Below are positions 54,122 to 62,448 of a stretch of DNA of 64,000 bases, one piece after another. This stretch comes from Phycisphaerales bacterium (GTDB lineage Bacteria > Planctomycetota > Phycisphaerae > Phycisphaerales > UBA1924): assembly GCA_029213305.1 (NCBI GenBank), contig JARGPA010000018.1, positions 16,146 to 80,145 of the forward strand. The letters are read 5' to 3'. The translations under genes and the position numbers were made by a program. The notes below the pieces were generated by a model. The model searched no databases. It was not told the origin of the DNA and was given only the letters and a program-made list of their open reading frames with translations. Positions within the stretch are counted from its first letter, which is position 1, and every line of letters begins with the position of its first letter.

Positions 54122-55708
54122 TTACTCGTAGAGGTTTGTTGCTTCAGTTTCGATAACTGGATCGCCCAAGCGAGCCGAAGTCATTTCAACGCGGAAGCGT
54201 GAGTCAGCCTCTGATTCAGCACGCACAGTGATGCGCCAGCTGATTTGAGCACCTGGAGCCAATGAGCCCGAAGGTGCAAAGGTTACAGTCTTGCCTGCAG
54301 CTGAACCGGTGGTTGCACCTGAAGCTGAGACGAATGACTGCTCAGCAGGGAGTGTACCGACGATACGGATGTTCGTATCAGCAGCAGTACCCTGGTTAGT
54401 AACAGTGATGACGTAAGTTGTTTCCTGTCCAACTTCGACTGGGTCAGTGATGTCGACCACTTCGAGAAGGATCGCAGGAATACCCTTAACTTCAGTTGTA
54501 CAGCTCTCTGATACTGAGTCCGCACATGATGCGTTACCAGTTACAGTTGATGTGTAACGACCGATGTTTGATGCAGCAACTGTCATTGAGAAGTTCTTTG
54601 CAGCGCCTGCGTTCATTGCGCCGAAGTCCCAAACTACGTTTGAACCAACAACACGGCCACCAGCACTGGTGCGAACAACTGAAGTACCAGCTGGGATTGA
54701 TGCTGATGCAGTTGAGCTGTTTGCTACGCCGTCACCATCGTTGGTGAGTGAGTAGTTGTATGTGAAGTTGCGACCGAGGAACTGATCCTCTGAACACTCA
54801 ACAGCAACTGCCATCTCAGGAGCAGTGATGACTGTTGTTGTCTTGCTTGCGCTTGCTTCAAGACCATCTGCAGCTGCCATCGCTGGGCTCTCGAAAGTAC
54901 CAGTTGATGATGCCATTGCACGAACTTCGAATGCCTTTGATTCGCCAGCAGCAAGTGTCCCAACAGGGATGTTCACAGCGCGAGTACCGTTTGACATTGC
55001 CAAACCGTTTGGAAGGTTATCCTTGATTGAAACGTTGGTTGCTTCGCCGCTACCTGAGTTGGTAACTACGTAGCGAAGAACGATTTCGTCACACTTGAGT
55101 GCCTGAGCAGTAGCAGTCTTAGTCAATGCAAGCGCTGGCTCAACAACGTTGACTGTTGCACAGAGGAAGTTGTTGTAAGAAACAGTGATACAGTCAGAAG
55201 CGATACCAACTTCGCCTGCTGCACCTGTAAGAGTGATAACTTTGGTTTGACCTGGGCCGAAATCGCCCATTGCCCAGCTCATGCTGCCATCGCTCATTGC
55301 GCCTGAAGGGCTTGAAGCGGAAACATCAAGGTTGCTTGAGCTGTTCATCATAACCATAACATTTTGCATATCTGCATTTGTGAGGTTGGTGATGTGGTAT
55401 GAGAAGTCAAAGTCTTGGCCCTTACGAACCTGGTTAGGCATGACCTGGTGAACAAGCAAAGCACTTGTCTTTGGATCACCTGTTGGGAATGCCATGCGTG
55501 CTGCTGACTCGTCTGCACCCAAGCGTGGTGAGTAGTAGCCCCAAGCGTTTGAGCTCTTTGGTGCTGGCTTTGGCGCTGGTGTTGCTTCGCGTGCAACTTC
55601 GTTGTTCTCTTCAGGTACGGTATTTGTGGTGCTACATCCTGTAAGCAATGCACCAACCATAAGTCCTGCGGCGATACGCGTCGTAAATAGTTTCATTGTG
55701 TTCCTCAT
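54122..55708 (-). CDS. DUF11-repeat lipoprotein resembling chlamydial OmcB
   Basis: 528 residues. Signal peptide with lipobox LLTGC (Cys25), then a Pro/Ala linker (PAPKPAPKSSN) and at least four DUF11/CARDB-like β-sandwich repeats. The repeats are marked by NNGDG/GTAADTNIRIVGTLP and VGTLAAGESKAFEVRAM. Paired cysteines recur (CITVSYNNFLC, KCDEIV, CSED, CADS, CTTEV), so disulfide cross-linking is plausible. Chlamydial OmcB is a well-known cysteine-rich protein of this kind. Codon choice is biased to a few codons for Ala, Gly and Val, as in highly expressed genes. GGAG precedes ATG 55708 by seven bases; MKLF at 55696 is an alternative. Confidence 0.8.
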   Translation of the reverse strand: MRNTMKLFTTRIAAGLMVGALLTGCSTTNTVPEENNEVAREATPAPKPAPKSSNAWGYYSPRLGADESAARMAFPTGDPKTSALLVHQVMPNQVRKGQDFDFSYHITNLTNADMQNVMVMMNSSSNLDVSASSPSGAMSDGSMSWAMGDFGPGQTKVITLTGAAGEVGIASDCITVSYNNFLCATVNVVEPALALTKTATAQALKCDEIVLRYVVTNSGSGEATNVSIKDNLPNGLAMSNGTRAVNIPVGTLAAGESKAFEVRAMASSTGTFESPAMAAADGLEASASKTTTVITAPEMAVAVECSEDQFLGRNFTYNYSLTNDGDGVANSSTASASIPAGTSVVRTSAGGRVVGSNVVWDFGAMNAGAAKNFSMTVAASNIGRYTSTVTGNASCADSVSESCTTEVKGIPAILLEVVDITDPVEVGQETTYVITVTNQGTAADTNIRIVGTLPAEQSFVSASGATTGSAAGKTVTFAPSGSLAPGAQISWRITVRAESEADSRFRVEMTSARLGDPVIETEATNLYE

Positions 55709-55986
55709 ACTGGTCTCCAATCTCCGATTGAGAGTATCCTGTTTACCCGTTCCATTTATCCCGCTACGAGGGGGATCAAACACACGCACAGACTGAGTCC
55801 ATTGCGTTCATTTATATTCCGTACTCCAAGCACGGCTTCGGTTTTTAACAAAGGTATATACAGATCTTTATCTGTCGGCCATGGTCAACCCACCGTGGCA
55901 AGGGGCGCGAGAGCGAGGGTATCATATAATCACAAAAAGACTCCGACAAGTCGCCTAGGGTCCTTTCCCCAGCAAATTGCAAAAAC

Positions 55987-57081
55987 TTAAATATTTTTGG
56001 GATTGGAAGCGCACAAAGCTTGCTGTACAACTGTTCTAATTTTTTCTTCGCCAGACCAAAACTTGAACCCTAACTCAGGCACAACAATCGAAATTGGCCA
56101 ATCGAGATCAAGTTGAGAACTTAATATGCTTTTACTGGCCTTTACCCAGTCTTTTTGAGTCATCACGAGGGTTTTTAATTCCGACTTCCTCATCTTGTTT
56201 AAGATGGTTTCTATTGTTTGCAAATCGAATTCGTGATGATCCTTGAGCGTCTGCGAATCGACGAGATCCCATCCTGCAGACTTAATTGAGGCATAAAAAC
56301 CTTCTGGATTACCAATTCCACATGCCGCAAACACCGGTACACCTTCAAATTCTTCAATTCCTACCTCAGTAGAAACCCAACAATCCTCGAATTGATCAAA
56401 TCGCTGGGCGCTTCTCCATTCGTGAGATGCAACTGCGATTGGACAACTTGGCAACTGGTTTTGAATCCGAGCCTTTATCGTATTGAGTTCATTTTCACTC
56501 ACCAACTCACGATGGGTGATCACAATCGCATCAGCACGATCAAGCGATGAAATCGGTTCTCTTAGAAAACCTCGAGGCAACAAAGAATCCACATACGGAG
56601 GATGTGAGGCGTCAATCAATACAAAGTCCAAATCGCGAGCAACTCGACGATGCTGAAACCCATCATCGAGTATCACAATATCGAACCTACTACCCGATTC
56701 AAGATGTGCTTGTATTCCTGCAACTCGATCAGGTTGAGCAACAACAAGAACATCAGGGAATGCTATTTGATGAACTTGCTCTTCATCACTCAACTCACCG
56801 GGTCTTGCCCCGTACCCTCTCATCGCGATAAGAGGAGTGACGCCCATTTCTTGAACTATTTTGACAACCCAATGCACCATTGGAGTTTTCCCAGTCCCGC
56901 CTGCGGATAGATTCCCAACTGAGATGACGGGAATATCTAGCTTTGATACTCCAATCCCTTGATTGTATCTCCGATTCTCGAATCCGATTCCAACTCGATA
57001 GAGCCACGATAGCGGGCGCGATATCCATCTTGGTAGTCGAGTCGGCGATGAGTCGTGACGATTCGAAATCTGATTACTCAT
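55987..57081 (-). CDS. lpxK: Tetraacyldisaccharide 4'-kinase
   Basis: 364 residues. The Walker A segment is in VGNLSAGGTGKTPMVHWVV. FDIVILDDGFQHRRVARDLDFVLIDASHP is the conserved lipid A kinase block, and PVFAACGIGNPEGFYASI is also present. The enzyme phosphorylates the 4' position of the lipid A disaccharide at the inner-membrane inner face, the last kinase step in lipid A. ATG 57081 is preferred because GAGGT precedes it; it overlaps the upstream stop by 8 nt. Confidence 0.93.
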   Translation of the reverse strand: MSNQISNRHDSSPTRLPRWISRPLSWLYRVGIGFENRRYNQGIGVSKLDIPVISVGNLSAGGTGKTPMVHWVVKIVQEMGVTPLIAMRGYGARPGELSDEEQVHQIAFPDVLVVAQPDRVAGIQAHLESGSRFDIVILDDGFQHRRVARDLDFVLIDASHPPYVDSLLPRGFLREPISSLDRADAIVITHRELVSENELNTIKARIQNQLPSCPIAVASHEWRSAQRFDQFEDCWVSTEVGIEEFEGVPVFAACGIGNPEGFYASIKSAGWDLVDSQTLKDHHEFDLQTIETILNKMRKSELKTLVMTQKDWVKASKSILSSQLDLDWPISIVVPELGFKFWSGEEKIRTVVQQALCASNPKNI

Positions 57082-57469
57082 CCGTAACCTCATCAGTCGT
57101 CGACTCAATCTTCAACGCTTCTCGAAACTCGGAAGACAGACGAACTGCTGCTTTTCGATGTAATCTCATGGTATTGATCGCATCTAGACCTGCGAGCATC
57201 AGTACTCCACCTAAGAGTGCGATCACAACGAGCCACACGATTGCATAAAGCTTTGGATCTGCGGTCGTCGCAATTCCAAATCCATATGCCGCGAGCGGAA
57301 TCGCAAATATGCTCATCCAACCCGATGCTGTTCGTATTCGTTTCCTGCTTGGAGGCATCACCCCTTTGGGCAGCTCTTTGAGTGCAATAAGATACCCCGC
57401 TTGGATCACGAGCGCGATCAAAGCAATAGGGAGCACAATCCAAGCTGGAGCGATCGGAGTCGGGTCCAT
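57074..57469 (-). CDS. Small membrane protein of unknown function
   Basis: 131 residues with three hydrophobic segments (WIVLPIALIALVIQAGYLIAL, MSIFAIPLAAYGFGIA, YAIVWLVVIALLGGVLMLAG). The C-terminal 35 residues are charged and face the cytoplasm if the positive-inside rule holds. It overlaps lpxK, so it may belong to envelope assembly, but no family is recognised. It is divergent from serS, which begins about 100 nt upstream. Confidence 0.6.
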   Translation of the reverse strand: MDPTPIAPAWIVLPIALIALVIQAGYLIALKELPKGVMPPSRKRIRTASGWMSIFAIPLAAYGFGIATTADPKLYAIVWLVVIALLGGVLMLAGLDAINTMRLHRKAAVRLSSEFREALKIESTTDEVTDE

Positions 57470-57569
57470 GAATCAATTGTATAGGCCATCATTCGCGTCT
57501 GCAGAAAAAGCACCCAAGTGCAAGTCGGAAATCACAATCAGATCAGATACAGATACCTACACTATCAGC

Positions 57570-58979
57570 ATGATTGATCTCAAGGCATTACGCGAAAACC
57601 CGCAACGATTCATTGATGGATGCGCAAAGAAGAATGTAGATGTTGACATCAACGCGATGATCACCCTCGACGAGCAAAAAAGAACGCTTCAGACGCAACA
57701 AGAGACGATCCGAGCTGCACAAAACAAGCTTTCCAAGGAGACTGGTCCCAAAATCGGGCAACTCATGGGAAAACTCAAGGCTGCAAGTGAAGACGATCAA
57801 CTCGCTATCCAAACGGAAATCAATGAGATCAAATCTGCTCCAGCGAAGATGAAGGATGAGATTGCTGCACTAGATGTCCAAATCAATGAGATCGAACCCG
57901 AGCTTCAAAGCATCTGGCTTTCAATCCCACAACCACCAGACGATGATGTCCCAGTTGGCGCGGGATCTGACGACAATGTTGAACTTGCCAAATGGGCACC
58001 TAAGGGATGGGATTGGAATAAATCTTTCGAAGAGAACAAAGGGTTTAGACCTCGCACACACATCGAGCTTTGCGAGACGCACAACCTTGTTGATTATCCT
58101 CGAGGCGTAAAAATCGCAGGATCAAGATCATACATTCTCATTGGAGACGGTATGCGATTGCATCAAGCAATCCTTCGATTTGCGTTTGACTCGATGGTGA
58201 ATCAAAACGGGTTTACCCCAATGAGTGTTCCTGTTCTTGTACGAGAAGAAGCAATGGTCGGTACCGGATTCTTCCCAGGGGGGCGCGATCAAGCATACCA
58301 CATCAACGAAACTCAGCGCGGCGGTGGATACGACATGTTCCTTACAGGGACGGGTGAAGTTGGATTGATGGGGATTCATCAAGATGAAATCCTCGATGAA
58401 TCAAAGTTACCACTCAAATATGTCACTGTTTCGACATGTTTCAGACGCGAAGCAGGAGCCGCAGGAAAAGACACAGCAGGACTCTATCGGATTCATCAGT
58501 TTGACAAAGTCGAGCAAGTCATTATCGATATCGCAGATGAAGCAAAGTCCAGACAACATCACAAAGACATGATGGGGTTTGTCGAAAATCTGCTCAAAGC
58601 ACTTGAGTTGCCCCACCGTTTGCTTCAATGTTGCACTGGTGATCTTGGTTCAAAGAATGCAGACATGATTGATATCGAATGCTGGATGCCAGGCCGCGGC
58701 GAAGAAGATGACAATGGAACCCCAACAGGCGAGTTCGGAGAAACACACTCTGCATCGAGACTCTACGACTACCAATGCAGAAGACTTAACATGCGATACC
58801 GAGACGGCGGAGACAACGGCAAGGGCGCAACAACTTTTTGTCATTCGCTCAATAACACCGTCGCTGCATCTCCACGAATTCTAATCCCAATCCTCGAGAT
58901 GTACCAGAACGCTGATGGCTCAATTACAATCCCTGAAGCGTTAGTTCCATATATGAATGGACAGACAAAAATCGGGTAA
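57570..58979 (+). CDS. serS: Seryl-tRNA synthetase
   Basis: 469 residues. The N-terminal coiled-coil arm (about 30-110, LDEQKRTLQTQQETIRAAQNKLSKETGPKIG) that binds the tRNA variable arm is present. Class II motifs follow: motif 2 FRREAGAAGKDTAGLYRIHQFDKVE, and motif 3 CHSLNNTVAASPRILIPILEMYQ (usual form is NGTGLAVGRTLVAILE, so motif 3 is divergent here). TGTGEVGLMGIHQDE is the serine-site region. ATG 57570 starts MIDLKALRENPQRF as in other SerS; an open frame to 57309 overlaps an opposite gene and is not used. Confidence 0.95.
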   Translation: MIDLKALRENPQRFIDGCAKKNVDVDINAMITLDEQKRTLQTQQETIRAAQNKLSKETGPKIGQLMGKLKAASEDDQLAIQTEINEIKSAPAKMKDEIAALDVQINEIEPELQSIWLSIPQPPDDDVPVGAGSDDNVELAKWAPKGWDWNKSFEENKGFRPRTHIELCETHNLVDYPRGVKIAGSRSYILIGDGMRLHQAILRFAFDSMVNQNGFTPMSVPVLVREEAMVGTGFFPGGRDQAYHINETQRGGGYDMFLTGTGEVGLMGIHQDEILDESKLPLKYVTVSTCFRREAGAAGKDTAGLYRIHQFDKVEQVIIDIADEAKSRQHHKDMMGFVENLLKALELPHRLLQCCTGDLGSKNADMIDIECWMPGRGEEDDNGTPTGEFGETHSASRLYDYQCRRLNMRYRDGGDNGKGATTFCHSLNNTVAASPRILIPILEMYQNADGSITIPEALVPYMNGQTKIG

Positions 58980-59025
58980 CCGGTTCGCAATTACTTAAAA
59001 TATTATATATTTTCATGGTTTTGAT

Positions 59026-59054
59026 TTGACCTGGTTTATTCGTGCGCCAATAAA
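59026..59054 (+). promoter_or_regulatory. Candidate promoter for the 59101 short ORF
   Basis: TTGACC (59026-59031), 17-nt spacer, AATAAA (59049-59054). Five of six and four of six positions agree with the σ70 consensus. It would start a transcript about 40 nt before the 59101 frame. Confidence 0.45.
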
Positions 59055-59100
59055 CTCTCCACGAATATCGCAAACAGTTTGCGTGACTAGGAGTCCCCAC

Positions 59101-59181
59101 ATGCATCGGCAACTATTTACAACCGAAGAACGCATCGATTGGCTGAAACGCCTTGATTCGATGTACATCAGTGTGGGCTGA
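59101..59181 (+). CDS. 26-residue ORF with in-frame continuation past TGA
   Basis: ATG is preceded by AGGAG seven bases upstream, an unusually good site. The peptide is MHRQLFTTEERIDWLKRLDS followed by MYISVG and TGA at 59179. In the same frame the next 20 codons (PTTPGVVRPPNIILFTPGIS) are open to a second TGA at 59242. A strong hairpin spans the first TGA. Options are a leader peptide, a nonsense-broken gene, or readthrough/selenocysteine decoding; no family is recognised. No selA, selB or tRNA-Sec is visible in this window, so the selenocysteine idea is only a possibility. Confidence 0.45.
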   Translation: MHRQLFTTEERIDWLKRLDSMYISVG

Positions 59182-59209
59182 CCAACGACGCCGGGCGTCG
59201 TACGCCCAC
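59173..59209. promoter_or_regulatory. Strong hairpin over the end of the 59101 ORF
   Basis: An outer pair GTGGGC/GCCCAC and an inner perfect pair ACGACGCC/GGCGTCGT with a 1-nt loop, total 14 bp, with an unpaired 6/2-nt internal loop. No T-run follows, so it is not a clean terminator. It could attenuate transcription into the next gene or stall ribosomes at the TGA. Confidence 0.5.
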
Positions 59210-59353
59210 CAAACATCATTTTATTCACACCCGGCATCTCTTGATTGAAGAGTTTCCTTACGCTTTTTTCGCATATGGATACTCATGAGATCATTCTATT
59301 TGTATGTTCACAACACATACAAAGTTGTTATTACATGCGCTGAAAGATTAGTT

Positions 59354-59722
59354 ATGGTCAAAGAAACTAGCTTAGCGAGATCGCTCGCTCCAGAAGACAT
59401 TAAAATAGGTACCCATGTCATGACTTTGCATCGACAGAATCAGATCATGATGGGTAAGTGTTCAGAACTCGGCGATCCAGAAGTCGTCGTTATCCAAGTC
59501 GTTACTCGGCCGATATGGACCGAACTCCCTGGGAAAGTTATTGCAGTTTGCTTGCCCTTCGTTGTTATTCAACGAGGTTCATCAAAATCTGAAATCATCG
59601 ATACTCGGAACGATCGTCTTGCACTTGTCAATAAGAAGTTCGCTAAAGCTGCTCTTGAACCTCGAATGAAGAAGAAAAACAAGAAGAGCAGCAAGAAGAG
59701 AAAGAAGAAGAAAGGAAAGTAA
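59354..59722 (+). CDS. Small basic protein of unknown function
   Basis: 122 residues. The first part (about 1-90) is β-like (IKIGTHVMTLHRQNQIMMG, VVIQVVTRPIWTELPGKVIAVCLPFVVIQRG). The tail is almost entirely lysine, arginine and serine (MKKKNKKSSKKRKKKKGK), which suggests binding to nucleic acid or membrane lipids. ATG 59354 is chosen; the upstream ATG at 59285 would add 23 residues without a better site. A terminator follows 8 nt after the stop. No known family is recognised. Confidence 0.55.
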   Translation: MVKETSLARSLAPEDIKIGTHVMTLHRQNQIMMGKCSELGDPEVVVIQVVTRPIWTELPGKVIAVCLPFVVIQRGSSKSEIIDTRNDRLALVNKKFAKAALEPRMKKKNKKSSKKRKKKKGK

Positions 59723-59730
59723 AATTCTAA

Positions 59731-59763
59731 CCCGCCAGGCGAGCAAACTGCTCGCCGGGCGGG
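59731..59763 (+). terminator. Intrinsic terminator after the small basic protein gene
   Basis: CCCGCC and GGCGAGCA pair with TGCTCGCC and GGCGGG around a single A/G mismatch and a 3-nt loop, then ATTGTTT. The stem is 14 bp and the T-run is modest. Confidence 0.8.
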
Positions 59764-59775
59764 TATTGTTTGGGT

Positions 59776-60324
59776 ATGCCTAATGAAACAAACCAGCTCA
59801 TTTGCACTACTTTTCAAACTCCATTGTGCCCGATGAAGGCTGCGACTACTGAAAGAGGGATTTGTCTCCTTGAGATGGGTTCTCCAGAGCGCCATGAACG
59901 CGAATATTCAGAGCTGGAAACCGCATTTCAATGCGAAATGACCCCAGGTCAACATTCATATCTCGATCAACTCCAAGCGGAGTTATCTGCATTCTTCACA
60001 GGGGATCTCACAGAGTTTTCTGTCCCTCTTGACACCCCAGGCACTGAGTGGCAACAACGCGTGTGGAAAGCACTTCTCACAATTCCATACGGCAAGACTG
60101 TCTCCTATGGACAAATCGCAGAGCAACTGGATAACCCGGGAGGCTCACGAGCAGTGGGACTCGCGAATGGGCGCAATCGAGTTTCGATTGTGATCCCGTG
60201 CCATCGAGTCATTGCCGCCGATGGCACCTTGCACGGATACGGCGGCGGCGTAAATCGTAAACGATGGTTACTCGATCACGAAGAATCGAATAGTTCCAGC
60301 GGACTCTTTCAATCTAATCATTAA
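59776..60324 (+). CDS. ogt: O6-methylguanine-DNA methyltransferase
   Basis: 182 residues. The active-site cysteine is in IVIPCHRVIAADG (PCHRV), and GTEWQQRVWKALLTIPYGKTVSYGQIAEQL is the DNA-binding helix-turn-helix. It removes alkyl groups from O6-guanine by suicidal transfer to the cysteine. TTG GGT ATG allows starts at 59770 or 59776; ATG 59776 is used. The hairpin just upstream suggests it has its own transcript or a weak read-through one. Confidence 0.9.
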   Translation: MPNETNQLICTTFQTPLCPMKAATTERGICLLEMGSPERHEREYSELETAFQCEMTPGQHSYLDQLQAELSAFFTGDLTEFSVPLDTPGTEWQQRVWKALLTIPYGKTVSYGQIAEQLDNPGGSRAVGLANGRNRVSIVIPCHRVIAADGTLHGYGGGVNRKRWLLDHEESNSSSGLFQSNH

Positions 60325-60327
60325 AAA

Positions 60328-60347
60328 ACTCCGACACTTGTCGGAGT
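60328..60347 (-). terminator. Intrinsic terminator between convergent ogt and the VPTPG-tailed gene
   Basis: ACTCCGACA/TGTCGGAGT with a 2-nt loop (9 bp). On the minus strand it is followed by six T; on the plus strand it lies 4 nt after the ogt stop but has no T-run. Confidence 0.85.
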
Positions 60348-60373
60348 AAGTGGTGAAACATGATTCGATTCAA

Positions 60374-61051
60374 TTAACGTTTTCGTCTCAGGATTGCTAA
60401 ACCACCCAAACCCAAGATCGACATCACACCAGGAGTTGGAACGGCTCTTAACTCTGTGAGCATGAAGTCCAATGATGGAGTGTTTACAAAATCCCCCACA
60501 TCGTCGCGATGTGTATTGTTGAAGATCACTTCGAAACTGGACACTGAACTAAGATCCATTGAAAAGAAGTCGAAACCATTCACAATATCAACAGAAGTCG
60601 TTTGGTTTGAGCCTGCTTCGACGAGCAACGAGCTCGTCACAGCTTTCCCTCCGAAACTACCTATCATCACAATTCGAATTGTGAAATCTTGATCCACTTC
60701 GAGAAAATCGAACTCAAGCGTAGTGTTACCTGACGAGAGCAAATCCAAAGGTCCCTGGTTGAGATTATATCTCATACTCAATCTTTGTTGAACTCCAACA
60801 CCCGAGTTCATAAACACGGCGCCAGTATCATCGCCGTGTACAAATGCGGTATCCAACAAAGCATTCCCACCTTGATTAAATGGGTCTGCAAGGATTGAAC
60901 CATTGAATGTTGCACGATGTCCTAGCGCATCATCGTTTGGGTCTGAATCATAATCATCAAGCACGATTGGGCCCGCGTTTGCGAGACCACAAATTGTGAG
61001 CGAGAGAAAGCTTAGATATCGGATCCGATTCTTGTTATTTGTTTGTGTCAT
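60374..61051 (-). CDS. Secreted PEP-CTERM-type protein with VPTPG tail
   Basis: 225 residues. A signal peptide (LSFLSLTICGLANA) precedes a β-rich domain (STLEFDFLEV... FTIRIVMIGSFGGKAV). The C-terminus VPTPGVMSILGLGGLAILRRKR has a PEP-CTERM-like motif, a hydrophobic stretch and a basic end. The motif differs from the VPLPTA of the other two tailed proteins in the window. The middle has no recognised fold. ATG 61051 is preferred because AAGGA precedes it; the upstream ATG at 61090 lacks support. Confidence 0.75.
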   Translation of the reverse strand: MTQTNNKNRIRYLSFLSLTICGLANAGPIVLDDYDSDPNDDALGHRATFNGSILADPFNQGGNALLDTAFVHGDDTGAVFMNSGVGVQQRLSMRYNLNQGPLDLLSSGNTTLEFDFLEVDQDFTIRIVMIGSFGGKAVTSSLLVEAGSNQTTSVDIVNGFDFFSMDLSSVSSFEVIFNNTHRDDVGDFVNTPSLDFMLTELRAVPTPGVMSILGLGGLAILRRKR

Positions 61052-61221
61052 TTGTTTTCCTTCTACTAAATAAGTAATAAATAATTCCACACGCTGCGTA
61101 CACGTTGAAATCTCACGCGTTCACAACAGTGTTCCATCCAAAACGAGACAACAAGATCAGCAAAATGCCAATAAAAACACACCTAACTGTGTGTGATCAA
61201 TACAATTTATAAAAATGTAAG

Positions 61222-62448
61222 TTAACCGAGGCCCAAAGAACGCATTGACACTACGCCTAGAACTTCCACAATCTGTGGCTGACCTATCTTTCGTAAATGA
61301 GCAATCAACGAAGCAAACTCATCTCGTAGTGGTGCAATAAAACGAATTGGATCATCACTCATCGGATGATCAAATGCGAGCAATGCAGCGTGGAGCGCTT
61401 GTCGATCGAGCAAAGTTTGCCCTTCCGAATTTACAAACGATTTCCCCTTGTACATGTCATCCCCCACGATCGGATATCCAATATGTGAAAGATGCACCCG
61501 GATCTGATGAGTCCGCCCTGTCAACAACTCGAGTTCAACTAGCGAATACTTCCGAGGTTCATGCTTTTTGCCAATCGGAGGCAACTCGTATCGCTCACGT
61601 ACTCGACAAACTGTCTTACTTGCTTTTCCAAGATCGTCATAACGAACAACTCGTTTTTCACGCGAGCCCTTCGCTCGCGAAAGATGAGGCCCTAATGGAA
61701 GATCAATCAACTGCATATCAGGCTCTACCCACCCTTGAACGAGTGCGAGATATCGCTTGTCAACTTTACGATCTTGGAATCGTTGCCCCATCTTCCAATG
61801 TGCTTCATCCGATTTCGCAAAGACAATACAACCAGATGTGTTTCGATCAAGACGATGCACGACACCAGGACGAGCGAACTCTTCGCCGACAGAAGAGAGC
61901 TCACCGGACTCTGTTTTCCCAAAGTGATGCACCAGTGCATTGAGCATCGTACCACGATTCTCTGCACGCGCCGGGTGCACAATGATGTCCGGTTGCTTGT
62001 TGATTACAAGGATGTACTCATCTTCATAGAGCACATCAAGCGGGATGTCATCTGCTTCAATTTCCCCGCTTGCAGGTTGAGGGATGACGAGGCTGATCCG
62101 ATCTCCGAGCCGGAGTTTTGTTGAAGACTTTGCAGTGCGGCCATTCACCTTTGCGCCACCCGAATCGATCAGATTCTGAAGCTTGCTTCTGCTCATGAAA
62201 GTCACGCGCGAAGTGAGATATCGATCCAGACGATCCTTCACATCTCGCATCATTTCAAAACCAATTGTGACAACAAATCCGTCGTCACCTTGTTCGCGAG
62301 CATCGATATATGCTTGACGGACTGCTTCGCCATCAACTTTTCCACCCGAAAGGATAAACTGGCCGCCATCAGCAGCATTCTCAGTTACCTTATCTGATAG
62401 AAGTTCATCTCGGCGATCGCCGGCCGGGATTGATCCCGAATCGTTCAC
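61222..62448 (-). CDS. Large-subunit rRNA pseudouridine synthase (RluD/RluC type)
   Basis: 408 residues, longer than typical RluD because of about 70 extra N-terminal residues. An S4-like domain (RLDRYLTSRVTFMSRSKLQNLIDSGGAKVNG) precedes the catalytic domain with HRLDRNTSG (catalytic Asp) and ELELLTGRTHQIRVHLSHIGYPIVGD. It isomerises uridines in 23S rRNA. The C-terminal 30 residues (RKIGQPQIVEVLGVVSMRSLGLG) are variable. The start overlaps the stop of the upstream gene as ATGA. Confidence 0.9.
   Translation of the reverse strand: MNDSGSIPAGDRRDELLSDKVTENAADGGQFILSGGKVDGEAVRQAYIDAREQGDDGFVVTIGFEMMRDVKDRLDRYLTSRVTFMSRSKLQNLIDSGGAKVNGRTAKSSTKLRLGDRISLVIPQPASGEIEADDIPLDVLYEDEYILVINKQPDIIVHPARAENRGTMLNALVHHFGKTESGELSSVGEEFARPGVVHRLDRNTSGCIVFAKSDEAHWKMGQRFQDRKVDKRYLALVQGWVEPDMQLIDLPLGPHLSRAKGSREKRVVRYDDLGKASKTVCRVRERYELPPIGKKHEPRKYSLVELELLTGRTHQIRVHLSHIGYPIVGDDMYKGKSFVNSEGQTLLDRQALHAALLAFDHPMSDDPIRFIAPLRDEFASLIAHLRKIGQPQIVEVLGVVSMRSLGLG

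Larger units (their letters stand above)
58980..59353. other. Intergenic region with promoter, short ORF and hairpin
   Basis: 374 bases between serS and the next confident plus-strand gene. It holds an AT-rich palindrome just after serS, a candidate promoter (59026-59054), a short frame with an AGGAG site (59101), and a strong GC hairpin (59173-59209). No intrinsic terminator with a T-run is seen after serS. Confidence 0.4.

Noticed and set aside
55845..55990. Palindrome ACAGATCTTTATCTGT and AT-rich stretch upstream of the DUF11 lipoprotein
   Set aside because: A 6-bp stem without a T-run; I could not pair it with a convincing promoter or operator.
57309..57569. N-terminal extension of serS reading from 57309
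   Set aside because: The frame is open but overlaps the opposite-strand membrane protein gene, and the protein from ATG 57570 begins exactly like other SerS proteins.
59179..59209. Selenocysteine insertion (SECIS) at the 59179 TGA
   Set aside because: The hairpin has a 1-3 nt loop and begins before the TGA, unlike known bacterial SECIS elements, and no selenocysteine machinery is in the window. Kept only as a low-probability option in the finding.
59569..59895. Long opposite-strand frame over the basic protein and the ogt start
   Set aside because: It is a shadow of the Lys codon run (poly-Phe/Leu on the other strand), with no start signal.
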